Positions 47,307 to 56,153 of a stretch of DNA of 64,000 nt are shown here, piece after piece. Position 1 is the stretch's first letter. Each line of letters begins with the position of its first letter. Source of the DNA: Streptomyces flaveus (GTDB taxonomy: Bacteria > Actinomycetota > Actinomycetes > Streptomycetales > Streptomycetaceae). Location: assembly GCF_014647675.1 (NCBI RefSeq), contig NZ_BMPQ01000022.1, positions 1 through 64,000 of the forward strand. Direction: 5' to 3'. The notes below the pieces were generated by a model. That model did not search any database. It was not told the DNA's origin and saw nothing but the letters and a program-made list of their open reading frames with translations. Made by a program: the position numbers and the translations under genes.

Positions 47307-48734
47307 TCACGCAAGGAGGTGTTGTGATGAGCTCAGCGCCTGCAGGGAATCCCGCACGCCCTGGGCGAAGACGTCGACGTCGGGACAGGCGTTCGCGTCG
47401 GCTACGACGGTGATGTTCAACTGCTCGGCATAGGAGAGCGCAGCGACCGCAAGAGTGAAGTTCCCGATGAGCGGCACGACTGGGAAGATCTCGGTGATCC
47501 GCGCCCCGGCGAGGTAGAGCGGCATCGGAGGGCCGAAGATGTTGGCGACGTACACGTTCGCCCAGCGCTGACGGGCGAGGCCGCGTGTCATGGCCCGCTG
47601 GAGGACCCGGTTGCGGCCGAGGATTCCTTCGGGAGCGCCAACGACGTACTTCTTCTGTCGGGCGCTCGCCTCGGCGATCAGCCGCAGCCTCCGGATCGGA
47701 TCGGGCTCACCGATCGGGAGCGGCACGAACATCAAACCGCCCTGGTTGCCGCGTGCCCTGCCGGGTTCCTCCTGGTGGAGCGAGACGGGCACGAAGGCCC
47801 GCAGGACCAGATCCTCGACGAGTTCCCCACGGCTGCGCAGCAGCTCTCGAAGGCCGCCTGCGGTGGCTGACATCAGGACGTCGTTCAGTTTCGCGTCGTG
47901 GTGGTGAGCGATCTGCTTGGCGGCGTCGAGGTTGCTGCGGATGACCGCCAGTCTGCGGTGCTGGCCGATCGGGATGTTGAAGCTGGTCCGCGGTGCTCGC
48001 CCCTTGAGATAGTTCTCGCGTACCTCGGGCCACCTCTCCCGGGCCTGATGCAGCGTGGTGGCGGGCCGACGGAGCTTCGACAGCGCGCCTTCGGCCGCCT
48101 GGACGCGCCGACGAAGGTTGTCCTCGAACAGGTTGCGGCTGGATGGCATTGGCACCGGGGTCCAAGGACGGGCGGGCGTCGTGGGTGCATCGGCGCTCAG
48201 ATCGCAGAACGTGCCGAGCAGGGTCACCCCCGCCGGGCCGTCGGCGATGGTGTGGTGCACCTTGATGAACATGGCCACCCGGTCGTCGGCCAGGCCGGGC
48301 AGGAACCACACCTCCCACAGCGGCCGTGACCGGCTCAGGGGGAGAGCGCGCACGTCCTCAACCGTGCGAAGAAGGCGCTCCTCATCAGGGGGAGCAGCGA
48401 AGGGGCGGACACGGACGTGTTCGGTGAGATCGAAGAATCGAGCATCGACCCACAGCGGCCAGCCGAGCCCCCACCGAGGCGTGTAGAGCAGCTGACGGAA
48501 TCGCGGGACCTGAGGCAGGCGGCTTCCGATCACTTCCCGAACCGCCTCCACCCGAAAGCGACCATCCCGATCGAGTAGCCCGGTGCCATCGAGGATGGCG
48601 AGGGCGCCGATCACCTCGGGCCAGCCGAGATCATCCGGCCACAGCATCATGAGATCCTGCGGGCCCAACCGTTCCGTGATCGGGAGCCGGGGGCCGGGCT
48701 GGGCAGATCTTGGCGCAATGCTTGACTTGTTCAT
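47307..48734 (-). CDS. Wax ester synthase / diacylglycerol acyltransferase
   Basis: A 475-residue WS/DGAT. The catalytic HHxxxDG motif is present as KVHHTIADGPAG, with the family features PLWEVWFLPGL upstream, KLNDVLMSATAGGLRELL, VPVSLHQEEPGRARGNQGGLMFVPLPIGEPDP, and the C-terminal VYVANIFGPPMPLYLAGARITEIFPVVPLIGNFTLAVAALSY. It esterifies diacylglycerol (or fatty alcohol) with acyl-CoA. The M. tuberculosis DosR target tgs1 (Rv3130c) makes storage triacylglycerol in hypoxia, a likely parallel role. ATG 48734 was chosen. Confidence 0.93.
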   Translation of the reverse strand: MNKSSIAPRSAQPGPRLPITERLGPQDLMMLWPDDLGWPEVIGALAILDGTGLLDRDGRFRVEAVREVIGSRLPQVPRFRQLLYTPRWGLGWPLWVDARFFDLTEHVRVRPFAAPPDEERLLRTVEDVRALPLSRSRPLWEVWFLPGLADDRVAMFIKVHHTIADGPAGVTLLGTFCDLSADAPTTPARPWTPVPMPSSRNLFEDNLRRRVQAAEGALSKLRRPATTLHQARERWPEVRENYLKGRAPRTSFNIPIGQHRRLAVIRSNLDAAKQIAHHHDAKLNDVLMSATAGGLRELLRSRGELVEDLVLRAFVPVSLHQEEPGRARGNQGGLMFVPLPIGEPDPIRRLRLIAEASARQKKYVVGAPEGILGRNRVLQRAMTRGLARQRWANVYVANIFGPPMPLYLAGARITEIFPVVPLIGNFTLAVAALSYAEQLNITVVADANACPDVDVFAQGVRDSLQALSSSQHLLA

Positions 48735-48993
48735 GATCCCACCGCCGCCCAGGACGAAGATCAGAAACCTTGCACACTTCAATAGTCTCGCTCACCCGAC
48801 TCGCGGTGAAAGGCACTGAGCTCCGCGGACCTGATGGCGGGGACAGATGTCCGCTGCACCAGGCCTGCGACGAACTGGCCTCCGAGCGGGGACGCCACCC
48901 GCGCCACCGTACGTGACGATCCGCATGCGCGACGCCCTGGACCGCGGTGTGCGCGTCCGGGCCGCCGCGGGGTGGAACGCGGAGTGAGCCCGC

Positions 48994-49029
48994 GGGCCGG
49001 TCGGGCTGGATGATCGGCCCCGTGGGACA
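48994..49029. promoter_or_regulatory. Candidate tandem boxes upstream of the MFS remnant
   Basis: GGGCCGGTCGGGCT (48994-49007) and GGCCCCGTGGGACA (49016-49029) start 22 bp apart, in the 300-bp gap between the acyltransferase start and the MFS pseudogene. The rest of that gap shows no gene. The second box is weak. Confidence 0.4.
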
Positions 49030-49034
49030 GGTGT

Positions 49035-49390
49035 CGCATCGGCCGCAAGCACCTGATCACCGCGGGCATGCTGCTCCAAGCCGCCGCCATCGGACTCGTC
49101 GCCGCCGCAACCACCTTCTCCGCCTGGGCCGTCGCGCAGATTCTGCTCGGCATCGGCACGGCACTCGTCTACCCGACTCTGCTCGCCGTCATCGGCGCAG
49201 TCGCCCACCCCGCCTGGCGCGCCCGCGCCGTCGGCGTCTACCGCCTGTGGCGCGACGGAGGCTTCGCCGTCGGGCTCTCCTCGCCGACGCCTACGGCCTC
49301 ACCACAGCCATCTGGTCCGTCGCCGCCCTCACCGCCGCCTCCGGCCTGATGGTCGCGGTCCGCATGTACGAAACACACCCCCGCTCATGA
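49035..49390 (+). pseudogene. Remnant of a major facilitator superfamily transporter
   Basis: About 80 codons encode the mid to late part of an MFS protein (IGRKHLITAGMLLQAAAIGL, AQILLGIGTALVYPTLLAVIGAVAHPAWRARAVGVYRLWRDGGFAVG). One base is lost at a G run near 49272, and the next segment continues in another frame (ALLADAYGLTTAIWSVAALTAASGLMVAVRMYETHPRS-stop at 49390). The N-terminal two thirds are absent. Confidence 0.8.
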
Positions 49391-49876
49391 CGGGCTGTAC
49401 CCCACGTTCTTCCTGTGACAGCAAGGCGAAGAAATGGACAACGGACAGGCGCCAGCCCTGTCCGTAACCGCGACGATAAGTACCTCTCCCGGCCCTTGGT
49501 CACGAAGCGCTGGGCGTACCTCGCCGGGTGTCATACCGCGATCATTCGCCGACCGGAGCCTGGCCCCGATCGTCTCTTCTCCGGCTTTGCGAGGTCGAGT
49601 GATGCGTCGTCATCCGTGACATGGGCCACCTGCTCCGTGGGAAATGATCTTGATAAGCGCGGGATGACTCCTTCACAAGACCGTCCATATCCCCTGACCA
49701 GTCCATTCCGTCGGTTCCCCGATGCGGGAGGCAGCCCCAATGAGCGGCACCGTCCACGCGATCCTCCTGAGGCCCTCGAGGTGACTCCACTCTCGTGGCG
49801 CGCGGCGGGCGGCAGGGGGCCCACTGTCCGTGTGTGCAGGCGATCGACCCCGGTGATGGCGGTGGGCGGCACAAAC
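49391..49876. other. Non-coding stretch with no recognised feature
   Basis: Nearly 490 bp between the MFS remnant and the terminator of the DoxX-like gene. Open frames here are short or run antisense through neighbours, none with a family resemblance. GC is somewhat lower than the surroundings. No box pair was found. Confidence 0.4.
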
Positions 49877-49916
49877 GACCGGGGCACCGCCGCTGTCCTG
49901 CGGCGGTGCCCCGGTC
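49877..49916. terminator. Strong hairpin terminator for the DoxX-like gene
   Basis: A perfect 17-bp stem (GACCGGGGCACCGCCGC and its complement) with a six-base loop TGTCCT lies 18 bp after the stop of the minus-strand DoxX-like gene. Confidence 0.85.
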
Positions 49917-49933
49917 CGACGAGCCCGCGGCCC

Positions 49934-50560
49934 TCAGAGCAGCCAGCGATTGCGGCTGACGAACGGCAGCCGCGCCCACGCCTTGCCCAGGCCCCAGGTG
50001 GCGCCGGCGCCCGCGACCGCCAGGGCGATCAGGACGACGGCGTAGACGAGGTGGTAGTCGACGAAGGGATTGGTCGACATGCTCGCCGAACCGTCGGACA
50101 GGTGCCTGGCCGGCGGCCACTCGGCGATCCACATGAAGGCCATCATCGCGGTGCCGGCGACCGCGGCGAGCCGCAGGCCGATGCCCGCGATCAGGGCGAG
50201 ACCGATGCCGAGCAGGCCGAGCATGAACAGCCAGTTGGCCCAGGCGGCCCCGGCCCAGTCGTGGAAGGTGGACTCCATCGGGCCGACGGCCACCCCGCCG
50301 AGGAAGCCCATGGTGGGCGAGCCGCCGTCGATCCAGCCCTTGCCGGACGGGGTCGCGTAGCCGAAGCCGAAGGTCTTGTCCAGGAACGCCCACAGGAAGA
50401 CGAACCCGGTCAGGACGCGTAGTCCGGCGAAGACGTGTGCGCGGGTCGCCGTCGCCGCCGCGGTGGTCGTGTCGGCGGACTCCGGTGCCGCCGTCCGGGT
50501 CCTGCGCAGGGACGGGAAGTGGAATCCCGGGTGCCGTTGCGGGTGGTTGTGGACTGCCAT
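49934..50560 (-). CDS. DoxX/DoxD-like membrane protein
   Basis: A 208-residue membrane protein with four spans: VFAGLRVLTGFVFLWAFLDKTFG, WANWLFMLGLLGIGLALIAGIGLRLAAVAGTAMMAFMWIAEW, and VDYHLVYAVVLIALAVAGAGATWGL. It carries the DoxX/DoxD pattern (F-x-W-A-F-L-D-K-T-F-G; insertion GKGWIDGGSPTMGFL) seen in thiosulfate:quinone-oxidoreductase-like and stress-related proteins. Tandem boxes precede it, and it lies downstream of phosphoketolase on the same strand. ATG 50560 has AAAGGG nine bases upstream; ATG 50569 is possible. Confidence 0.87.
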   Translation of the reverse strand: MAVHNHPQRHPGFHFPSLRRTRTAAPESADTTTAAATATRAHVFAGLRVLTGFVFLWAFLDKTFGFGYATPSGKGWIDGGSPTMGFLGGVAVGPMESTFHDWAGAAWANWLFMLGLLGIGLALIAGIGLRLAAVAGTAMMAFMWIAEWPPARHLSDGSASMSTNPFVDYHLVYAVVLIALAVAGAGATWGLGKAWARLPFVSRNRWLL

Positions 50561-50652
50561 GATGCTCATCCCTTTCGAGGGGTGCGACGCGCAGGTTGTC
50601 GGACGACTCTCGTTGCGTCTCCAATGTCCCGCTCCGCCAAGGGAGTTCGGAG

Positions 50653-50688
50653 GGGCTGTGAGGCCCGGAGAACTGGGCCGACCGTCCC
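50653..50688. promoter_or_regulatory. Tandem OsdR/DosR-like boxes upstream of the DoxX-like gene
   Basis: GGGCTGTGAGGCCC (50653-50666) and GGGCCGACCGTCCC (50675-50688), starts exactly 22 bp apart, 93-128 bp before ATG 50560. This gives the DoxX-like gene its own promoter although phosphoketolase lies just upstream. Confidence 0.72.
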
Positions 50689-50704
50689 GTCTCCGCCGGT
50701 CCGT

Positions 50705-53089
50705 TCAGCCGTCCCAGGTCCAGTCGGCGACCTCGGGGAGATCGGTGCCGTGTTCACGGATCCAGTCGTGGTGACGCAGCCGGGTGTCCTCCATCAACTG
50801 CCGTACGGGGGCGGCGCGTACGGCCAGGCCCGGGACGCGGTCGATGACGTCCATGACCAGCCGGTAGCGGTCGAGGTCGTTGCGGACCACCATGTCGAAC
50901 GGCGTGGTCGTGGTGCCGATCTCCTTGTAGCCGCGCACGTGGAGATTCGCGTGGCCGACCCGGCGGTACGCGAGGCGGTGGATCAGCCACGGATACCCGT
51001 GGTAGGCGAAGATCACCGGCTTGTCGCGGGTGAACAGCGCGTCGTACTCGGCGTCGGGCATGCCGTGCGGATGCTCCTCGGCGGGCAGCAGCCGGGCCAG
51101 GTCGACGACGTTGACGACCCGGACGGCCAGCTGGGGCAGATGGGTGCGCAGCAGTTGCGCGGCGGCCAGCACCTCCTGGGTGGGCACGTCACCGGCGGCG
51201 GCCAGCACCACGTCCGGCTCCCGCTCGCCGCTCTCCGTACCGGCCCACTCCCAGATCCCGGCGCCCCGAGCGCAGTGAGCGTGGGCCTGGTCCATGGTGA
51301 GCCAGTCGAAGCAGGGCTGCTTGCCGGCGACCACGACGTTGACGTAGTCGCGGCTGCGCAGCACATGGTCGGCGACCGACAGCAGGGTGTTGGCGTCCGG
51401 CGGCAGATAGACCCGTACGACCTCCGGGCTCTTGTTGAGGACGTGGTCGATGAACCCGGGGTCCTGGTGCGAGAAGCCGTTGTGGTCCTGGCGCCAGACG
51501 TGCGAGGTCAGCAGGTAGTTGAGGGAGGCGATGGGGGCGCGCCAGGGCAGCTTCCGGGTGACGCGCAGCCACTTGATGTGCTGGTTGACCATCGAGTCGA
51601 CGATGTGCACGAACGCCTCGTAGCAGGAGAACAGCCCGTGCCGGCCGGTCAACAGATAGCCCTCCAGCCAGCCCTGGCAGGTGTGTTCGGACAGGATCTC
51701 CATCACCCGGCCGTGCCGCTCCAGGTGCTCGTCGACCGGGAGCATCTGGGCCTGCCAGGCCTTGCCGCTCGCGTCGAAAACGGCCTGGAGCCGATTGGAC
51801 GCGGTCTCGTCCGGGCCGACCAGACGGAAGTCCCGGCGGCCGCTGGTGTGATGCATGACATGCTCCAGCAGATCGCCGAGGACCCGGGTGGGCTCGTGCA
51901 GCGTCACACCGGGCTTGTCGACCGGAACGGCGTACCGGTCCAGCTCCGGCAGGGGCAGCTCGCGCAGCAGCAGCCCGCCGTTGGCGTGCGGGGTGGCGCC
52001 CAGACGCCGGGCGCCCTCGGGCACGCAGGCCAGCACCTGCTCGCGGGGGCGGCCGTGCTCGTCGAAGAGCTCTTCCGGCTTGTACGAACGCAGCCACGCC
52101 TCCAACTGACGCAGGTGATCCGGGTTGTCGCGGACGGCGGACAAGGGCACCTGGTGGGAACGCCACGTGCCCTCCACCGGGAGGCCGTCGACCTCGGCGG
52201 GCCCGGTCCAGCCCTTCGGGGTGCGCAGCACGATCACCGGCCAGTGAGCCCGTTCGGCGACGCCGTCCTCGCGCGCGGTGCGCTGGATGAGCGCGATGCG
52301 CTCCAAGGCGTCGTCCATGGCGGTGGCCATGGCACGGTGCACGGTCATCGGGTCGTCGCCGGTGACGTGGATCGGGGCGTGGCCGTACCCCCGCAGCAAC
52401 GCGTCGAGTTCGGACTCGGGCAGCCGGGCCAGCACCGTCGGGTTGGCGATCTTGTAGCCGTTCAGGTGCAGGATCGGCAGGACAGCCCCGTCGTGGACTG
52501 GGTCGAGGAACTTGTTGGAGTGCCAGGAGGCGGCCAGCGGCCCGGTCTCCGCCTCCCCGTCGCCGATCACGCAGGCGACCAGCAGGTCCGGGTTGTCCAG
52601 GGCAGCCCCGTATGCGTGCGAGAGCGAGTAGCCCAGCTCGCCGCCCTCATGGATGGAGCCCGGCGTCTCCGGCGCCACGTGGCTGGGGATCCCGCCGGGG
52701 AACGAGAACTGCTTAAAGAGGCGGGCCATCCCCGCCGCGTCCCGGGTGATGTCCGGATACGTCTGGGAGTACGAGCCCTCCAGCCAGGAGTTGGCCACCA
52801 CGGCGGGACCGCCGTGTCCGGGGCCCCAGATGCACAGGGCGTCCTGGCCGCGGGCCCTGATGACACGGTTGAGGTGGGTGTACACGAGATTGAGCCCGGG
52901 CGAGGTACCCCAGTGGCCGAGCAGCCGCGGCTTGACGTGCTCCGGGCGCAGCGGCTCGGTCAGCAACGGGTTGGCCATGAGGTAGATCTGGCCCACGGAC
53001 AGGTAGTTCGCGGCGCGCCAGTGGGCGTCCAGCGTCCTCAGCTCGTCGTCCGTGAGCCGGGCGGGCGCCTGCTGCGTGTCGACGGACAT
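50705..53089 (-). CDS. xfp: Phosphoketolase (D-xylulose-5-phosphate / fructose-6-phosphate)
   Basis: A 794-residue thiamine-diphosphate enzyme of the Xfp family: RLLGHWGTSPGLNLVYTHLNRVI, WGPGHGGPAVVANSWLEGSYSQTYPDI, CVIGDGEAETGPLAASWHSNKFLDP (TPP/Mg site), LVGPDETASNRLQAVF, and HPHGMPDAEYDALFTRDKPVIFAYHGYPWLIHRL. It phosphorolyses xylulose-5-P or fructose-6-P to acetyl-phosphate plus an aldose phosphate, giving ATP through acetate kinase without oxidation. The next upstream gene on the strand is a USP. It suits a low-oxygen metabolism alongside AdhE. Confidence 0.95.
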   Translation of the reverse strand: MSVDTQQAPARLTDDELRTLDAHWRAANYLSVGQIYLMANPLLTEPLRPEHVKPRLLGHWGTSPGLNLVYTHLNRVIRARGQDALCIWGPGHGGPAVVANSWLEGSYSQTYPDITRDAAGMARLFKQFSFPGGIPSHVAPETPGSIHEGGELGYSLSHAYGAALDNPDLLVACVIGDGEAETGPLAASWHSNKFLDPVHDGAVLPILHLNGYKIANPTVLARLPESELDALLRGYGHAPIHVTGDDPMTVHRAMATAMDDALERIALIQRTAREDGVAERAHWPVIVLRTPKGWTGPAEVDGLPVEGTWRSHQVPLSAVRDNPDHLRQLEAWLRSYKPEELFDEHGRPREQVLACVPEGARRLGATPHANGGLLLRELPLPELDRYAVPVDKPGVTLHEPTRVLGDLLEHVMHHTSGRRDFRLVGPDETASNRLQAVFDASGKAWQAQMLPVDEHLERHGRVMEILSEHTCQGWLEGYLLTGRHGLFSCYEAFVHIVDSMVNQHIKWLRVTRKLPWRAPIASLNYLLTSHVWRQDHNGFSHQDPGFIDHVLNKSPEVVRVYLPPDANTLLSVADHVLRSRDYVNVVVAGKQPCFDWLTMDQAHAHCARGAGIWEWAGTESGEREPDVVLAAAGDVPTQEVLAAAQLLRTHLPQLAVRVVNVVDLARLLPAEEHPHGMPDAEYDALFTRDKPVIFAYHGYPWLIHRLAYRRVGHANLHVRGYKEIGTTTTPFDMVVRNDLDRYRLVMDVIDRVPGLAVRAAPVRQLMEDTRLRHHDWIREHGTDLPEVADWTWDG

Positions 53090-53177
53090 AGGGGATTCCC
53101 TTCCGGGTCGGGGTGTGGGCCGGCGTACATGCCGGGCCGCACCTCCCCACTCTCCGCCCGCCCACGGGTACCCGACA

Positions 53178-53191
53178 GGGCCGACCGGGCC
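53178..53191. promoter_or_regulatory. OsdR/DosR-like box upstream of phosphoketolase
   Basis: GGGCCGACCGGGCC, 89-102 bp before the xfp start. A partner at 22 bp spacing is not clear. Confidence 0.55.
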
Positions 53192-53215
53192 ATCCCTCGG
53201 AGCGCGTGGTGCCGT

Positions 53216-54046
53216 TCACCCGGTCGGCACGACGACCACCGGGCAGTGGGAGCGGTGCACCAGGGTGTGCGCGACCGGCCCCAGCTGCGGGCCGAGCCGG
53301 CTGGTGCGGCGGTGGGCGCCGATGACGACGACGTCAGCCTGGCGGGTGGCCTCCAGCAGTGCCTGCGCCGGGTCGGTGCGCACCGTGCGGGTCTCGACTC
53401 CGACCTCGGGGTGCTGCTCCCGCAGCCGGGCCATGGCGAAACGCGGCACGGCCTCCTCGGTCCGGTCCTGCTGGGCGAGTTCCCGCTGTCCCGGGCTCGT
53501 CGCGGGCACGAGCGAGGGCAGTTCGGGGGTGATGTGCCGGTGGGTCCAGGAGTGCAGGACGCGCAGTCGGGCACCGCGCCGCTCCGCCTCCTGGAAGGCG
53601 TAGGCAGCCACGTCCGCGTCTGTGTCGTCGGCCAGGCCGAGCAGCACCTCGCCGCCGTCCCAGCACAGGTGATCACCGCGTACGACCAGCAGCGGACTGT
53701 GCACGTGCGCCGCCAGACGCCGGCTCACCGAACCGAGCAGCAGACCGGTGAGCCCGCCCAGCCCGCGGGTGCCGACGACGGTGAGCGCGGCGCCCTCGCT
53801 CTCGCGCGCCAGCGCCCCCACGGCACCGCCCTCCGCGGCCGACGCCACCACCGGCAGGCCGGGGTGACGCTCCCGGACCCGGGAAGCGGCCGACGCCAGG
53901 ATCGGTCCGGCCTCGTCGCGGTCGGGCACGGCGTACACGACGTGGAGCGCGGCACCACGCCGCGCCGCCTCGTCCGCGGCCCGGTCCAACGCCCGTACGG
54001 CGACGAGCGAGCCGTCCACTCCGACGGCCACGTAGTGGAGCGTCAT
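53216..54046 (-). CDS. Universal stress protein, tandem-domain
   Basis: A 276-residue USP. Domain 1 has VAVGVDGSLVAVRALDRAADEAARRG and the nucleotide motif GTRGLGGLTGLLLGSVSRRL. Domain 2 has EVLLGLADDTDADVAAYAFQEAERRGARLRVLHSW and ADVVVIGAHRRTSRLGPQLGPVAHTLVHRSHCPVVVVPTG. Divergent from cydA; the 493-bp gap carries two box pairs, one nearer each gene. It is intact, unlike the three damaged USP genes in the 32-41 kb zone. Confidence 0.93.
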   Translation of the reverse strand: MTLHYVAVGVDGSLVAVRALDRAADEAARRGAALHVVYAVPDRDEAGPILASAASRVRERHPGLPVVASAAEGGAVGALARESEGAALTVVGTRGLGGLTGLLLGSVSRRLAAHVHSPLLVVRGDHLCWDGGEVLLGLADDTDADVAAYAFQEAERRGARLRVLHSWTHRHITPELPSLVPATSPGQRELAQQDRTEEAVPRFAMARLREQHPEVGVETRTVRTDPAQALLEATRQADVVVIGAHRRTSRLGPQLGPVAHTLVHRSHCPVVVVPTG

Positions 54047-54225
54047 GGTGCTGTTCCCTTCTGTTCCGTGCTCGGATGCTCGGGTGCTCGGGGTGTTCGG
54101 CGGGAAGGGGCCGAGGACGGTGGCGAGTTGGCCATCGGTCGGCTCGACTGGTTCCCACGGTGGGTCCGTTGACGATGCTCGTCGGCGGCGGACTCACGGG
54201 GCAGGGGCCGCAGGTGCCCGCCGAC

Positions 54226-54262
54226 GCGCCGTACGGCCCCTTGTCGCAGGGCCGAACGGCCT
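54226..54262. promoter_or_regulatory. OsdR/DosR-like box pair, USP-proximal
   Basis: GCGCCGTACGGCCC (54226-54239) and GGGCCGAACGGCCT (54249-54262), starts 23 bp apart, 180-216 bp upstream of the divergent USP start. Confidence 0.65.
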
Positions 54263-54371
54263 CGGGCGCGGCAGGGAGCAGAGAGCCGGGAAGAAGCGGC
54301 GAAGGCGGGGTGCCGGCCCGGGAGTCGCGAGCCCCGCAGTGCCATTGGGCCCAGAGAAAGGCCGGGACTGT

Positions 54372-54407
54372 GGGCCGTTCGGCCCCGGTGTCAGGACCGT
54401 ACGGCGC
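54372..54407. promoter_or_regulatory. OsdR/DosR-like box pair upstream of cydA
   Basis: GGGCCGTTCGGCCC (54372-54385) and GGACCGTACGGCGC (54394-54407), starts 22 bp apart, 133-168 bp before the cydA start. Confidence 0.75.
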
Positions 54408-54539
54408 CTGTCCTGGCGATACGCCCGCCCGCGAGGGTGTCGTCCACGGGTCGGCGCCCTCCGTGGCCGGTCCGGCCATTTCCCGCTGCCTGCCCCCGAA
54501 CCCGGGGTGCGCGCGACCCCGTACACGAGGAGGCCCGCC

Positions 54540-56081
54540 GTGGAACTGGCGCTGGCTCAGGAGACCGTCGCCCGATGGCAGTTCGGCATCACGACCGTCT
54601 ACCACTTCCTGTTCGTCCCGCTCACCATCAGCCTGGCCTTCCTCGTCGCGGGCCTGCAGACGGCCTGGGTGCGCACGGGCAAGGACAAGTACTTCAAGGC
54701 CACCCGGTTCTGGGGCAAGCTCTTCCTGATCAACGTCGCGATGGGCGTGGCCACCGGCATCGTGCAGGAGTTCCAGTTCGGCATGAACTGGTCCGCCTAC
54801 TCGAAGTTCGTCGGTGACGTCTTCGGCGCCCCGCTCGCCATGGAGGCGCTGCTCGCGTTCTTCTTCGAGTCCACCTTCATCGGCCTGTGGATCTTCGGCT
54901 GGGACAAGCTGCCCCGGAAGATCCACCTGGCCTGCATCTGGCTGGTGGCGATCGGCACGTTCCTGTCGGCGTACTTCATCCTGGCCGCCAACTCCTGGAT
55001 GCAGCACCCCGTCGGATACGAGGTCAACGAAGTCACCGGCCGCGCCGAGCTCAACGACATCGCGGCCGTGCTGTTCCAGAAGACCACCCTGGTCGTCGTC
55101 TTCCACACCCTCACCGCGACCTTCCTCACGGGCGGCGCCTTCATGATCGGCATCGCCGCGTACCAGCTGCGCCGCGCGTCGAAGGCCGCGAAGCCGGACA
55201 CTCCCGGCCGGATCGCCGCCATGCGCACCTCGCTGCGCCTCGGCCTGGTCACGGTCGTCATCGCCGGTCTCGGCACGGCGGTCAGCGGCGACGCGCTCGC
55301 CAAGGTGATGTACGAGCAGCAGCCCATGAAGATGGCCGCCGCCGAAGCCCTCTGGGAGACGGAGGAGTCGGCGCCCTTCTCCCTCTTCGCGTACGGCGAT
55401 GTCGACGAGGGCCGCAACACCGTCGAGGTCGAGATACCCGGGGTGCTGTCCTATCTCGCCAAGGGCGACTTCACCTCAGCAGTGCCCGGCATCAGCACCG
55501 TCGAGGCCTTGGAGAAGGCGAAGTACGGTGATCTCGCCGACGACTACAAGCCCAACATCCCCACCGCCTACTGGTCGTTCCGCTGGATGATCGGCTTCGG
55601 CATGGCCTCCTTCGCGATCGGACTCGCCGGGCTGTGGCTGACCCGGCAGAAGCGGTGGCTGGCCGCCGGCAAACGGCGCGGCGAGGACGAGGTCCCGCTG
55701 CTGACGCTCACCCCGAACCGCGAACTCGGCCCGACCCTCAACACCTGGGCCTGGAGGCTCGCCGTCCTCACCATGGGCTTCCCGCTGGTCGCCAACTCCT
55801 TCGGCTGGATCTTCACGGAGATGGGCCGCCAGCCCTGGAGCGTGTACGGGCTGATGACCACCGCCGACGCGGTCTCGCCCGGCGTCTCCGTCGCCGAGCA
55901 GATCACCTCGCTGAGCGTCTTCACCGCCCTGTACGCCGTACTGGCCGTCGTCGAGGTGCGGCTGCTCGTCAAGTACGCCAAGGCCGGCCCCGTCGACGAA
56001 CTGCCGCCGCCGGAGGTCCCCTCACTGCGCGGCCCGTCCGCCGACGAGGACACCGACCGCCCGATGACCTTCGCCTACTGA
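54540..56081 (+). CDS. cydA: Cytochrome bd oxidase subunit I
   Basis: A 513-residue subunit with nine predicted spans. The N-terminal ARWQFGITTVYHFLFVPLTISLAFLVAG carries the heme-ligand His22. Also seen: FFESTFIGLWIFGWDKLP, ANSWMQHPVGYEV, FHTLTATFLTGGAFMIGIAAYQLRRAS, and FRWMIGFGMASF with the likely axial Met. The quinol-binding loop is of the short type found in actinobacteria. It oxidises quinol with very high O2 affinity. GTG 54540 is preceded by GAGGAGG. Confidence 0.96.
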   Translation: MELALAQETVARWQFGITTVYHFLFVPLTISLAFLVAGLQTAWVRTGKDKYFKATRFWGKLFLINVAMGVATGIVQEFQFGMNWSAYSKFVGDVFGAPLAMEALLAFFFESTFIGLWIFGWDKLPRKIHLACIWLVAIGTFLSAYFILAANSWMQHPVGYEVNEVTGRAELNDIAAVLFQKTTLVVVFHTLTATFLTGGAFMIGIAAYQLRRASKAAKPDTPGRIAAMRTSLRLGLVTVVIAGLGTAVSGDALAKVMYEQQPMKMAAAEALWETEESAPFSLFAYGDVDEGRNTVEVEIPGVLSYLAKGDFTSAVPGISTVEALEKAKYGDLADDYKPNIPTAYWSFRWMIGFGMASFAIGLAGLWLTRQKRWLAAGKRRGEDEVPLLTLTPNRELGPTLNTWAWRLAVLTMGFPLVANSFGWIFTEMGRQPWSVYGLMTTADAVSPGVSVAEQITSLSVFTALYAVLAVVEVRLLVKYAKAGPVDELPPPEVPSLRGPSADEDTDRPMTFAY

Positions 56082-56153
56082 GACCCACTGAGATCTTCCG
56101 AGACCTTCTGACGACCGTCCGAGACTTCCGGAGAGACGGAGAGAGACACGGCC

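Noticed and set aside
49415..50422. Plus-strand open frame across the gap and the DoxX-like gene
   Set aside because: The second half is antisense to the DoxX-like gene, and the first half has no family similarity or ribosome-binding site.
50435..54172. Plus-strand open frame of over 1200 codons opposite phosphoketolase
   Set aside because: Shadow of xfp and a USP gene; no recognisable domain and composition dominated by codon-position GC bias.
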